Positions 46,710 to 55,205 of a DNA stretch of 64,000 nucleotides are shown in pieces. Within the stretch, counting starts at the first letter, position 1; every line of letters begins with the position of its first letter. The notes beneath the pieces were generated by a model, which had not been told where the DNA came from, did no database searches, and was given only the letters and a program-made list of their open reading frames with translations. The translations under genes and the position numbers were made by a program. The DNA is from Zhongshania marina (GTDB lineage: Bacteria > Pseudomonadota > Gammaproteobacteria > Pseudomonadales > Spongiibacteraceae). Location of the stretch: NCBI RefSeq assembly GCF_002915595.1, contig NZ_PQGG01000012.1, forward strand, positions 124,001 to 188,000, read 5' to 3'.

Positions 46710-47616
46710 GGCATTCCACCCGATATTGATGACGCAGGTCTTCAAGATAATCTTGCCAATGTTGCGCCTGCTGCTTCTTTTGCCAAATAGATTCAAGCTC
46801 TGGACCGAGTACAGCGACAGGCCGCCGGTAAGCCGCTTGCCTTTCTGTAAGACGAACTAAATGGAAACCGTAAGCCGATCGCAGCGGACCGAACCACTCC
46901 CCCATCGGCGCCTCTTTTTGATTCAGCGCCACACTAAAGTCATGCCCAAACTTCGAACTTAAAGAGCCTGGCGTTAGCGCAAAAAACTGATTTCCTTCTA
47001 AAAACACATCACCCGTAGACGCATCAAATAACTTCTCTTGCAAAGCGAATTCAGCACGCGCTTTGGCGTCAGTCTTTCCTACATCGAAAAAAATATGTTC
47101 AAAACTAAGGCGGGCGGGTACTGCACCAATATTTATATTTTCAGTATAGATCGCCTGTAATTGATCATCACTAGCGTCGATTTTGTCCTCAGCATTCGCA
47201 ATATTATGCTGCAATATTTGTATTAATCGACGCCGAATAACCTCATCACCCGCTGCAATATCCATTGCCAAAACCGCGTCGATTTTTTCGCGGGCACTGC
47301 CCTCAAATCCCAAAAACTCGGCATCTCGCAACAAGCGTTGAATAATGACGGGATCGGATTTATGCAGCCCCTGCAGCATGGCTTCTTTTACAATTCGCTG
47401 ATCATCTAATGCGGCATCCGCCAAACGACTTAACTCTATTGATGTTGCCACACGGCCAGTGCTGCGCGCCCAATCGGCTGCTAAAACCTGCAGCTCAGAC
47501 TGACTTAAACACGTTACAAAGCGTTGCTGATATTTGTCATAGCGCGCAGTAATGCCATACAGCATTAGGCCAAGCAAAAAGAAATGCAGCAGCCGCGACG
47601 ATAGAAAACGCCTCAA
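46696..47616 (-). CDS. Membrane-anchored parvulin-type peptidyl-prolyl isomerase
   Basis: A 306-residue protein. An N-terminal helix (about 9-25, LLHFFLLGLMLYGIT) anchors it in the inner membrane, a helical region (about 30-165) resembles the SurA/PpiD chaperone part, and a parvulin domain follows (about 168-285: LSFEHIFFDV, then GEWFGPLRSAYGFHLVRL). It should act on proteins in the periplasm. It overlaps its neighbours on both sides (4 bases with the DUF3604 gene, 14 with the HupE-like gene), so a dedicated role with those two is likely. Confidence 0.88.
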   Translation of the reverse strand: MRRFLSSRLLHFFLLGLMLYGITARYDKYQQRFVTCLSQSELQVLAADWARSTGRVATSIELSRLADAALDDQRIVKEAMLQGLHKSDPVIIQRLLRDAEFLGFEGSAREKIDAVLAMDIAAGDEVIRRRLIQILQHNIANAEDKIDASDDQLQAIYTENINIGAVPARLSFEHIFFDVGKTDAKARAEFALQEKLFDASTGDVFLEGNQFFALTPGSLSSKFGHDFSVALNQKEAPMGEWFGPLRSAYGFHLVRLTERQAAYRRPVAVLGPELESIWQKKQQAQHWQDYLEDLRHQYRVECHAPN

Positions 47617-49625
47617 GGTAAATGCCCGCCAATAGCATTAACGGCGGGAGAATACCAAATTGGTGATGACCAGGCCCGCTCCTGAATATTTGGCCGATGT
47701 GCCGCACTACAGCACTGCTCGTAGCCGGGCTTTATGGTTTCGGGGTTATCGCAATCAACCTTAGCCGCCACACAAATTTGCTGGCTCCAGCGACAGCTGG
47801 GGTTTTCTAATACCCGCGCGTAATAATAGGCGTGCTCCAGTGGATCAAACTGTGGGTCTTGCCAACGGCCACACAACTGCGGGTAACCGCTGCCGAAGGT
47901 TTCGCAGGTGTTTAGGTCTACCCCAGCTTCACTGTCTGAGTCGCCGGCGATATCAATGACTTTTTCAGCGCGCTTACCATTTTCGTCAACACTGCCTTTA
48001 ATAATTTGTATCCGCTGCAAAGGCATACCGGAATGACCGCTGCGCCCCCCATCCATTTTTGCAAACACCGTAAACACCGGCGAAGAGCCCTCTTCTTTAA
48101 GCGCTAAATCACCACCCATCGGCACCCCGTGTTCGTAACCCAGCGCCACATAATCTGTGCGCTCACAAATATCTTCAGGTAATGATTCATCGCCACCAAA
48201 AAAGCGTAGTGTAATACGCGGCCCACTGCTGCCGTAGGTTTCGCGGCGCTGCATCGCATCAAACAAGGCCGTGCGGTTATTTGCCTCCGCCCAAACTGCG
48301 GCCAGACCACCCGGATTAAATTCCAAATCATCAGGCAAACCTTCTGGCACCGTGTCACCAACTGGCACCCCTGCACCACCGTGTCCCAAAAACCCACTTT
48401 CAGATACCGCACCTGGCGCGCCAATATGGGTATCGGAACTAGCGATAAAACCCAATTTAAAGGGGTTTACACCAAGCTTCCGCTCTTGCTCCAGACCGTC
48501 GCGGAGGACATCGCGAATAAAACCCGACTTGGGCCCAGCGGGCTTGCTCATAAAGGGCAGAACCTTGCCGACAAATTTATCTGTAAAACTGCTATAGGGT
48601 AACTGTTCAAATCCGCACAATTCATCCGCACTATTCAATGGATCGTAAAAGCACTCCGAACTTCCCTTGTGCTGCATTACCTCGACCAATCTCTCTAATC
48701 TGGCGCGCTGACTTGCATCTTCTGCACTGATTGGCTCCCCATCATCCCGCGCCAAACTAAACATATAGCCATCGCTCAAATTTGAGTTATGGGGAATCAC
48801 CAGCACTTCACAACCGGTTCCAGCATTAACACAATTGCGATCTAGGGCATCCCACAATAACGGTGCCGACGGCGTCTCTATAAAACTAAGCGGCAATTTT
48901 GGCACTTGGGTATTTTTAAAAATGATATTCCGGTGCAGGTTCGCTAAGTTAGCGGCGGCCCCCGTCCACTCATAAGCAATAAACGTCGTAAACTCACAGT
49001 CACCCGTTCGATCATAGGCCTCTTCTGCGGCTTGCTGAATTTCCTGCCACGGCCGCAAACTTGCCTCTCGGCACAGCTCGCCATCGTCACCGCACATACC
49101 CAATCGCTTCGCCCGCGAAGACTGAGTATTGAACAAGAAGAACGCCGCGCGGGGAAGTTTGCGATAAATTTTACACTGCCACGTATCGTAGCCTTCCATG
49201 CCTGGTGTTTGACACATTTCCACTTCGCCAAACAATTCCGCGTGGTCTGTTACTACAGCAAAATCCAAGGGGCGATCTAGTCGTAAATGACGCAGCGGCT
49301 TACCGTCGGCGGTCCACGGCTGCACACCAATTTCAGCGCCGCGAGCAAAACGGTATGCATCAGCTGGTGAAGTGCGGGTGCCCTGAGTACTCGCGTCTAA
49401 GGAATATTTGGTATGAACATGGGTATCGCCAAAAAATACCTGGCGCTGGGAATTAGTATTTGCGCAGGGTTCCCGGTGCTCCTCAAAAACCGACTCTTTA
49501 AGAGCAGAAGCCTGTTCTGTAGCGGCATATACCGTGCTAGCAAGGACGAGGCAAAAAACACCGCCTAAGCCCTTCACAAGCACGGAAAAACACCGATTAA
49601 AATTCATATGGGCCACACGCTGCAT
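47613..49625 (-). CDS. DUF3604-domain exported protein (PHP-like metal motif)
   Basis: A 670-residue protein with a Sec signal peptide (cleavage near VYA-AT). The DUF3604 domain fills the rest, opening with FFGDTHVHTKYSLDAS, a PHP-phosphoesterase-like HxH metal site, with further His/Asp motifs (VVTDHAE, VIPHNSNLSDG, ASSDTHIGAPG) that complete a likely metal cluster. A C-terminal Cys-rich tail (about 600-650) suggests disulfides. The reaction is unknown. It is first of three overlapping genes with a parvulin and a HupE-like protein. AGGATGAG precedes the start. Confidence 0.9.
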   Translation of the reverse strand: MQRVAHMNFNRCFSVLVKGLGGVFCLVLASTVYAATEQASALKESVFEEHREPCANTNSQRQVFFGDTHVHTKYSLDASTQGTRTSPADAYRFARGAEIGVQPWTADGKPLRHLRLDRPLDFAVVTDHAELFGEVEMCQTPGMEGYDTWQCKIYRKLPRAAFFLFNTQSSRAKRLGMCGDDGELCREASLRPWQEIQQAAEEAYDRTGDCEFTTFIAYEWTGAAANLANLHRNIIFKNTQVPKLPLSFIETPSAPLLWDALDRNCVNAGTGCEVLVIPHNSNLSDGYMFSLARDDGEPISAEDASQRARLERLVEVMQHKGSSECFYDPLNSADELCGFEQLPYSSFTDKFVGKVLPFMSKPAGPKSGFIRDVLRDGLEQERKLGVNPFKLGFIASSDTHIGAPGAVSESGFLGHGGAGVPVGDTVPEGLPDDLEFNPGGLAAVWAEANNRTALFDAMQRRETYGSSGPRITLRFFGGDESLPEDICERTDYVALGYEHGVPMGGDLALKEEGSSPVFTVFAKMDGGRSGHSGMPLQRIQIIKGSVDENGKRAEKVIDIAGDSDSEAGVDLNTCETFGSGYPQLCGRWQDPQFDPLEHAYYYARVLENPSCRWSQQICVAAKVDCDNPETIKPGYEQCCSAAHRPNIQERAWSSPIWYSPAVNAIGGHLP

Positions 49626-49757
49626 GACGAACTCATCCTTATTTTTATAGCGTGACTATTATTACGAGCTAATCCCTTATTTACCATCCCCCATATTAAG
49701 GAGTCGTTCAGACTAGTCATGCAATTATGGCAGCGTATTCACTACAGGAGTGTCATC

Positions 49758-50066
49758 ATGAAACTGAGCAAAACCTTGATTCTACTCGCTTGTCTAGGCC
49801 TAGCAGCAAGCGGTGCTTATGCCGACCATCGCAGCGCGAAGCACGTCGACGCTCATTACTACAAGCACCACAATTCGCACCACGGCCATCACAAGCATTA
49901 TAAAAAACATCGGGACTACGACCGCTACTACAATAACTATTACACACGGCACGACAACAGGCATTACGAGCAGCATTATTATGTTCGTCATGTGCATGAT
50001 CGCCACTGCGGCCACCACTATCAGCCCGCGTTTAATACCCGTGTGAAGGTATTTCTTGGTCTGTAA
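49758..50066 (+). CDS. His/Tyr-rich exported small protein
   Basis: A 102-residue protein with a clear signal peptide (cleavage near AYA-DH). The mature chain of about 79 residues is extremely rich in His (about 19) and Tyr (about 12), arranged as HH, YY and HxH patterns with Lys/Arg/Asp spacers, and has one Cys. Composition suggests metal binding or a disordered, pH-dependent coating function; no family is recognised. CAGGAG lies seven bases before the ATG at 49758. A strong terminator follows the stop codon. Confidence 0.75.
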   Translation: MKLSKTLILLACLGLAASGAYADHRSAKHVDAHYYKHHNSHHGHHKHYKKHRDYDRYYNNYYTRHDNRHYEQHYYVRHVHDRHCGHHYQPAFNTRVKVFLGL

Positions 50067-50069
50067 AAT

Positions 50070-50101
50070 AAAAAGGCGAAGTCATAAGGCTTCGCCTTTT
50101 T
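50070..50101. terminator. Bidirectional intrinsic terminator
   Basis: AAAAAGGCGAAG (50070-50081) pairs with CTTCGCCTTTTT (50090-50101) around an 8-base loop. It serves the His/Tyr-rich gene on the plus strand and the GST gene on the minus strand. Confidence 0.85.
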
Positions 50102-50120
50102 AAAATGGTAGAACGTGAGC

Positions 50121-50744
50121 TTATTCGCCCATCGCTAATTTCATTGCATCGAACCAGCTCTGCAGTGCTGCGCATTCTTTTGGAATAGAGTGGCGAACCC
50201 AGCCACAAAATCCAAACACCACATATAAATCGATGTCGGCTTGAGACAGGCTATCGCCCACTAAAAATTGCTTGCCCGCCACTTCCGCATCCATCGCCTC
50301 ATAAAATGCCCGTATCCGCAAATTACCACGCTCAACCAACTCTGGAATTTGCGGCATTTTTAAGGGGCCAGGAATAGGACTGTCTTTGAATGCCTCACCT
50401 TTATTTCTAAGCACTTCAGCTACGGCGCTAAAGCCTTCAAAAAATATACGATGGCAATAGCCCATAATCTGCGCGCGCTCTAAAGCGGTCTTACCAAAAA
50501 CAGACTTATCAGGAAACATTTCATCTAAGTACACACAAATAGCAATGGTATCCGTTAGCATCGTCCCATCTGCCAAGACTAATGCGGGCAGGGTTAATCG
50601 CGGATTGATCGCACTAAACTCAGGGGAAAATTGCTCCTTGGCCGCCAAATCAATCTCTTGGGATTCTATTTCAATTCCCTTGTACTTCATCAACAGACCC
50701 ACCCGACGTGGGTTTGGCGCTACAGCATAGGTATATAATTTCAC
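50121..50744 (-). CDS. Glutathione S-transferase family protein
   Basis: A 207-residue GST. The thioredoxin-like N-domain (about 1-78) has APNPRRVGLLMKYKGI and the TLPALVLADGTMLTDTIAICVYLDE segment with the cis-Pro and glutathione-binding residues; the helical C-domain follows. Some bacterial GSTs of this type act in aromatic or lipid-peroxide metabolism; the substrate is unknown. Monocistronic with a strong shared terminator. Confidence 0.9.
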   Translation of the reverse strand: MKLYTYAVAPNPRRVGLLMKYKGIEIESQEIDLAAKEQFSPEFSAINPRLTLPALVLADGTMLTDTIAICVYLDEMFPDKSVFGKTALERAQIMGYCHRIFFEGFSAVAEVLRNKGEAFKDSPIPGPLKMPQIPELVERGNLRIRAFYEAMDAEVAGKQFLVGDSLSQADIDLYVVFGFCGWVRHSIPKECAALQSWFDAMKLAMGE

Positions 50745-50853
50745 CGAATTCTCCTCAAGCTTATTTAAATTATCGCGCCACTCACATGGTTCAGCTTTAG
50801 TTCAGGCACCAACTCATACACTAGATACTACCAATAGTTTAGGAGTATAAGCT

Positions 50854-51363
50854 ATGTTGAAACACGCCATATTACCGCTAGTACTGGCCTGCTCTTCGGC
50901 AACCTTTGCTGATCACCGTGGTGGCAGCTTTAGCCACACTCAGTATGCACGAGTCACCCATGTGCAACCTATTTACGAACGTATTGCCTTCAATACACCC
51001 GTAGAGCAGTGCTGGCAAGAAACCGTATCTCGCCAACGCAATAGCTCGGTGCCGGTATTTGGCGCCATCATTGGCGGCGCATTGGGGAACGAGCTTGGAC
51101 ATCGCAAAAGCAATAAGCGAGTCGGTACCGTGGTCGGTGCGGTACTTGGCGCAACTGTCGCCGCGGATATTTCTCGCCAACGCAGCTCCGGCCATTACGA
51201 AACGGTAAGTCGCTGCGAAGTGCAACAGCGACAAGAATGGCGCGATGAAGTGGTTGGCTATGATGTAAGCTATCGCTACCAAGGCGAGATTTATCACACT
51301 CGCTTGCCCTATAATCCGGGTAAAGAAATTGAAATTGAGGTCAACGTCACACCTCGTGGTTGA
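50854..51363 (+). CDS. Glycine-zipper 2TM-domain envelope protein
   Basis: A 169-residue exported protein (signal cleavage near TFA-DH). The glycine-zipper segment VFGAIIGGALGNELGHRKSNKRVGTVVGAVLGATVAADI lies at about 68-106 and is of the Rickettsia 17-kDa / SlyB type, thought to insert in the outer membrane. The rest is beta-rich with many Arg and Tyr. It is followed 20 bases later by a PepSY-like gene and then a PhoP/PhoQ-like pair; SlyB-type proteins are PhoP targets in enterobacteria, which suggests regulation by that pair. Confidence 0.88.
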   Translation: MLKHAILPLVLACSSATFADHRGGSFSHTQYARVTHVQPIYERIAFNTPVEQCWQETVSRQRNSSVPVFGAIIGGALGNELGHRKSNKRVGTVVGAVLGATVAADISRQRSSGHYETVSRCEVQQRQEWRDEVVGYDVSYRYQGEIYHTRLPYNPGKEIEIEVNVTPRG

Positions 51364-51383
51364 TACAGATTTTCGGGAGTTAT

Positions 51384-51710
51384 ATGAAGCTTACTTCGCA
51401 ATTTAGCGTCCTACTTCGAGTATTGATCTTAGTGTTCGCTACCGGCGTTGCAGTGCAGGGCCATGCTAACCCGTTAGGTAATTTATCTGGCGGACGCATC
51501 AGCCTGCCCGATCGTTCCCTGCCCGAACAGCGCTTAGATAACCGCGCCCGCAGCAACCTGAGTGTCAATGAAGCGATTTCTATCGCAGAGCGACGCTACG
51601 GCGGCCGCGCAGTAGGCGCAAAAAAAATTCGTAGTGGCAATGGCTCGGCTTACAGCGTGCGCATACTGCAAGACAACGGCAAAATTAAAAACGTCATTAT
51701 TAATGATTGA
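51384..51710 (+). CDS. PepSY-like periplasmic protein
   Basis: A 108-residue protein with a signal peptide (about 1-29, cleavage near GHA-NP). The C-terminal half (about 59-107) has the PepSY-type pattern LSVNEAISIAERRYGGRAVGAKK and a closing NGKIKNVIIN. The ATG at 51384 has GGGAG upstream. It ends 12 bases before the response regulator gene. Small PepSY proteins often occur in operons with two-component systems and may act as sensor modulators or protease inhibitors. Confidence 0.82.
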   Translation: MKLTSQFSVLLRVLILVFATGVAVQGHANPLGNLSGGRISLPDRSLPEQRLDNRARSNLSVNEAISIAERRYGGRAVGAKKIRSGNGSAYSVRILQDNGKIKNVIIND

Positions 51711-51722
51711 GCGAATTTCCCT

Positions 51723-52406
51723 ATGCGCATACTGCTAATTGAAGACGAAAGCCTTTTACTTGAGCAATTACATCGCAGTTTTAGCGAGTCAGGTTATGCA
51801 TGCGACACCGCGACCGACGGCCGCGAGGGCTTATACCTCGGCCAAGAAAACCCCTACGACCTCGCCGTCGTAGACTTAGGCTTACCCAGCCTTGACGGCA
51901 TTAGCATCATCAAACAATGGCGTAGCGAAGGTCGCAAGTTTCCCGTTTTAATACTTACGGCGCGCGACCGCTGGCAAGACAAGGTTGAAGGGCTCGAGGC
52001 CGGAGCAGACGACTACGTCGCCAAACCCTTTCAAATTGAAGAAGTCATGGCGCGGGCCAATGCCCTTATTCGCCGCTCAGCCGGTTTCGCCAGCCCACTC
52101 TTGCAGTTTGGATACGTCACCATCGACACCGGCGCAAAACGCGCCTTGCTGAACAGTAATCCAATCGATTTAACTGCCTACGAATACAATGCCCTCGAGT
52201 ACCTTGCCATGCGCAGCGGCCAAGTAGTGTCGAAAACTGATCTTACCGAACATCTTTACGATCAGGATTTTGATAGAGACAGCAATGTTATCGAAGTATT
52301 CATCGCCCGCTTACGCAAAAAGCTCGACCCTGAAAACAAGCTAAAACCCATCTCCACCTTGCGCGGCCGCGGCTACCGCTTTGAGTTAAGCGAAACCCAA
52401 CACTGA
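51723..52406 (+). CDS. PhoP-like response regulator (OmpR family)
   Basis: A 227-residue regulator. The receiver has D51 (VVDLGLP) and K101, and TARDRWQDKVEGLEAGADDYVAKPFQIEEVMAR closely resembles E. coli PhoP in the alpha4-beta5 region. The winged helix (about 130-223) ends in RGRGYRFEL. With the overlapping-style kinase gene (2-base gap) it forms a PhoP/PhoQ-type system. In enterobacteria this senses magnesium, pH and cationic peptides and controls envelope genes; here the upstream glycine-zipper and PepSY genes are plausible targets. Confidence 0.93.
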   Translation: MRILLIEDESLLLEQLHRSFSESGYACDTATDGREGLYLGQENPYDLAVVDLGLPSLDGISIIKQWRSEGRKFPVLILTARDRWQDKVEGLEAGADDYVAKPFQIEEVMARANALIRRSAGFASPLLQFGYVTIDTGAKRALLNSNPIDLTAYEYNALEYLAMRSGQVVSKTDLTEHLYDQDFDRDSNVIEVFIARLRKKLDPENKLKPISTLRGRGYRFELSETQH

Positions 52407-52408
52407 TT

Positions 52409-53740
52409 ATGCGAGCGCCGCGCAGCAAATCAATCACTAGGCGGCTCACCATCGCCAGCCTTAGCTTAATGGCACTGCTGTTAGCGGCAACGGGCATTGC
52501 GATTGACAAAGCACATACCTCAAGCCTCATCAGCGCCGAGCAAGACCAACTGCGCCTGCAGTTTTTTGGCCTACTAGGTGCAATGGAGTGGCAAGACGGC
52601 GGCGTTGATATGGGGGATCGTTTAAAAGAACCACGCTTCTGGCAATTTCGCTCGGGTTTATATGCCCAAATTCGACTGCGGAACGCTACGCCGCTGTGGC
52701 AGTCGGTATCCAGTGAAACCATACCACTGCCCATCCCCAAAAATACCCCCCGCGGCGGTCAGGAATTATTTAGCGAAATTAAGGTAGATAAGGAGCCCTT
52801 CTTTGTCTTTCAGTATCACGCCATATGGGAAACCGACGACGATAGAGAAATCCCCCTCATCTTTTCTTTATATTCTAGTCAAACCCCTCTTCTTAACGAG
52901 CTAAATAAGTTTCAACATCAACTTAGTCTGTGGCTAGGTTTAGTACTGACGATTTCACTTTTTGTTACCGCACTGATTTTATTTTGGGGATTACGGCCTC
53001 TGCGAGATCTGGCAAGTGATTTGGAACAATTAGAGCGCGGCGACACCGGCAAACTGCGCCCAGATTACCCCCGCGAACTACAGGGCATCACCCGCAATCT
53101 AAACCAACTTTTGGAAAAAGAAAAAAAGCAGCGCGAGCGATATAGAAATACGCTAGCCGACCTTGCCCATAGCCTAAAAACCCCACTTGCCATACTTAAA
53201 GGCAGTAGCACCGACGATATGGCGGTGGCAGAGCAAATCACCCGCATGGACAACATCATCAACTATCAGCTAAAACGAGCAGTAAGCAGCGGTAAACAGA
53301 ACCTTAATCAACGCATTCCCCTACAGGGAATCATTGAACGCTTATGTAATACGCTGAGCAAGGTATACCGCGACAAAGCTCTTGTTTTCGACATTTCGCT
53401 AAATGCCCAAGACCTCATCGCCATAGACGAGCAAGACGCGATGGAGCTGTTTGGAAACTTACTCGACAACGCCAGCAAAGCCTGTAAAAGTAAAATACGT
53501 ATCCGCGCAGAAAATAAGGAAAAACATTCCCTTATTTATATAGAAGACGACGGCCCCGGTATTTCGGCGGAAAGTCGTGAGCAACTTTTACAACGGGGAA
53601 TGCGCGGTGACCAATACGGACAAGGACAGGGATTAGGGCTAGCCATTGTCGGCGATATTATTCACAGCTATGACGGAGACATTCATTTTAAGGACTCGCC
53701 CCTTGGCGGAGTCTGCGCTGAGATTAGCCTTCCGCGATAA
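52409..53740 (+). CDS. PhoQ-like sensor histidine kinase
   Basis: A 443-residue kinase. Helix one (about 13-33), a periplasmic domain (about 34-170), helix two (about 172-194), a HAMP-like segment (about 195-240), then HisKA with H254 in LADLAHSLKTPLA, and a HATPase with LLDNASKA, DDGPGIS and GQGLGLAIV. The H-box matches the PhoQ subgroup. It is the last gene of the operon starting with the glycine-zipper gene and ends at a strong terminator. Confidence 0.92.
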   Translation: MRAPRSKSITRRLTIASLSLMALLLAATGIAIDKAHTSSLISAEQDQLRLQFFGLLGAMEWQDGGVDMGDRLKEPRFWQFRSGLYAQIRLRNATPLWQSVSSETIPLPIPKNTPRGGQELFSEIKVDKEPFFVFQYHAIWETDDDREIPLIFSLYSSQTPLLNELNKFQHQLSLWLGLVLTISLFVTALILFWGLRPLRDLASDLEQLERGDTGKLRPDYPRELQGITRNLNQLLEKEKKQRERYRNTLADLAHSLKTPLAILKGSSTDDMAVAEQITRMDNIINYQLKRAVSSGKQNLNQRIPLQGIIERLCNTLSKVYRDKALVFDISLNAQDLIAIDEQDAMELFGNLLDNASKACKSKIRIRAENKEKHSLIYIEDDGPGISAESREQLLQRGMRGDQYGQGQGLGLAIVGDIIHSYDGDIHFKDSPLGGVCAEISLPR

Positions 53741-53749
53741 TCAGATTCA

Positions 53750-53782
53750 AAAAAAGCCGAAGTAATTTACTCCGGCTTTTTT
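53750..53782. terminator. Bidirectional intrinsic terminator
   Basis: AAAAAAGCCG and CGGCTTTTTT form the outer stem (about 53750-53759 and 53773-53782) with an inner AGTAA/TTACT pairing. It ends the PhoP/PhoQ-like operon and probably the converging repeat-protein gene. Confidence 0.85.
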
Positions 53783-53816
53783 GCATGAACACACTTCGCT
53801 GTTTTAGCGCCAGTGA

Positions 53817-54353
53817 CTAAATTGGGATAAACGCCAGTATATCTACTGGAAACTCGCCACCACTAGGCAATAAGCCAAACAGCAAAGCCGGATTAGTAGG
53901 AACACCCGACAAACCACCACCCGCAATTAATGACAATGGGTTTATTGGCAGGGAGTTAACGTCCGCCAATCCGCCAATTTGCTCAACAAAAGAATTGAGG
54001 GGCAATACATCTAACAAATCTAATACGGGCTGCACAGGAAGCAGTTGAAATGCGCTGATTAAATCAAATGGCGAAACCGGTAAAGCGCTAAGACTAATAA
54101 GGTTGCCACTACCACCCATAACAGCAGATAGATTCACAGGCAATGCATCTAAGCCAGGCAAACCGCCCGACGACACTGAGCCGAGAGGAAGAGCATCTAA
54201 ACCGGGAATACCGCCACCAGCAACGCCGCCAATACTAGTGAACTGCACAAGAATGTTTGTAACAGGCTCTAAAGGGCCTTGAGCCGCACTTAACGAAGAC
54301 AAGGACAGCAGCGCCGCCGCTGCGACAAATTTCTTAACTTTATTCTTAATCAT
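53817..54353 (-). CDS. Exported Leu/Pro/Gly-rich repeat protein
   Basis: A 178-residue protein with a signal peptide (cleavage near SAAQ-GP). The mature part is built from degenerate repeats around LP followed by V, L or I, with two nearly exact copies of GLDALP and further copies SLSALPVSP, LLDVLPLNS and NSLPINPLS. Charge is very low (mostly Asp/Glu), so it is probably surface or outer-membrane associated. No family recognised. The ATG at 54353 has GGGG upstream; the frame also opens at a GTG at 54365. Confidence 0.7.
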   Translation of the reverse strand: MIKNKVKKFVAAAALLSLSSLSAAQGPLEPVTNILVQFTSIGGVAGGGIPGLDALPLGSVSSGGLPGLDALPVNLSAVMGGSGNLISLSALPVSPFDLISAFQLLPVQPVLDLLDVLPLNSFVEQIGGLADVNSLPINPLSLIAGGGLSGVPTNPALLFGLLPSGGEFPVDILAFIPI

Positions 54354-54609
54354 CACGTTCCCCACTGATTAATATTTGAATTTATGACTCCCGTGGCCAG
54401 TAAAGACTATTGACCGCTGAGATAGACATCATAATACACAACCTTGCATATAGTAAGCATGATTAACATCACATAAATCAAGACTCATGCCTTGCAATTC
54501 TTCATTAGCCCGCTAGTAAAATGCCTGCGAGGAAGACCATCAACCACAGCGCAGCGAATGCCGCTCAGCCCTGCTATAATCGCCAAAATCATCCAATGAG
54601 GACTCTCCC

Positions 54610-54888
54610 ATGACCGTCGCAAGTGCACGCCACATTCTGGTAAAAACCGAACAGCAAGCCCAAGACCTAAAAAATCAAATTGCGAAAGGCGCTGACTTTG
54701 GCGAATTAGCCAAAAAATTCTCTGACTGCCCATCAGGTAAAAAAGGCGGCGATCTCGGCGAATTTCGTCCTGGCCAAATGGTAAAACCCTTTGACGACGT
54801 GGTGTTTAAAGAATCGGTACTAGACGTTCACGGCCCAGTTAAAACCCAGTTTGGCTACCACCTGATTCAAACCATTTACCGTAACTAA
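54610..54888 (+). CDS. ppiC: Parvulin peptidyl-prolyl isomerase PpiC
   Basis: A 92-residue single-domain parvulin (E. coli PpiC is 93). [13 protein letters not shown] opens the domain, [20 protein letters not shown] (about 38-57) is the classical signature, and [13 protein letters not shown] closes it. It is cytoplasmic and isomerises prolyl bonds in hydrophobic contexts. Single gene; AGGAC precedes the start. Confidence 0.95.
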   Translation: MTVASARHILVKTEQQAQDLKNQIAKGADFGELAKKFSDCPSGKKGGDLGEFRPGQMVKPFDDVVFKESVLDVHGPVKTQFGYHLIQTIYRN

Positions 54889-55173
54889 TCGGGTGTCGGG
54901 TGTCGGGTCATAGTATGACGCCAGCTTTACGCTAAATAATCACAGTTAGCGGCATATAATAGTTTTTATCCAGCACATCGCCTGCCAAGACACTTCATTC
55001 CCGACCACGGATCTAGGTGGGCGCGCGAATACCGTAATGTTCCCTCAAAGAACGGTGAACCGAGGCTCGAGGTATATAGATTCTCAATCGAGTTGAGGAC
55101 AACGGCCGAAGCTCAGCGTTTGAACTATCGTCAGCTTCCGACTCCCGACTTCCGACCCCGCACTTCCAGACAT
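54889..55173. other. Intergenic region downstream of ppiC with short repeats
   Basis: Directly after ppiC there are three tandem copies of TCGGGTG/C (54891-54911), then the 13-bp palindrome GTCATAGTATGAC (54907-54919). Near 55140-55160, inverted versions of the same G-rich unit occur (CTCCCGACTTCCGACCCCG). No open frame is credible. The remaining sequence (54920-55135) shows GC-rich pairs such as CCGAGGCTCGAGG but nothing I can name. Confidence 0.5.
54891..54911 (+). repeat. Three tandem copies of a 7-base unit (TCGGGTG)
   Basis: TCGGGTG-TCGGGTG-TCGGGTC starts one base after the ppiC stop region. Probably a simple slippage repeat; copy number may vary between strains. Confidence 0.6.
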
Positions 55174-55205
55174 AAAAAACCCCGCATTCACTGCTGAATG
55201 CGGGG
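55174..55205 (-). terminator. Strong intrinsic terminator (minus strand)
   Basis: Read on the minus strand, CCCCGCATTCA (55205-55195 complement) and TGAATGCGGGG form a perfect 11-bp stem around a 4-base loop, followed by TTTTTT (55179-55174). No T-tract exists on the plus side. It can end both the candidate small RNA and read-through from the pyruvate carboxylase genes. Confidence 0.9.

Noticed and set aside
49756-50046. Several antisense and alternative-frame open frames over the His/Tyr-rich gene
   Set aside because: They are by-products of biased codon composition; only the plus-strand frame at 49758 has a signal peptide and a ribosome site.
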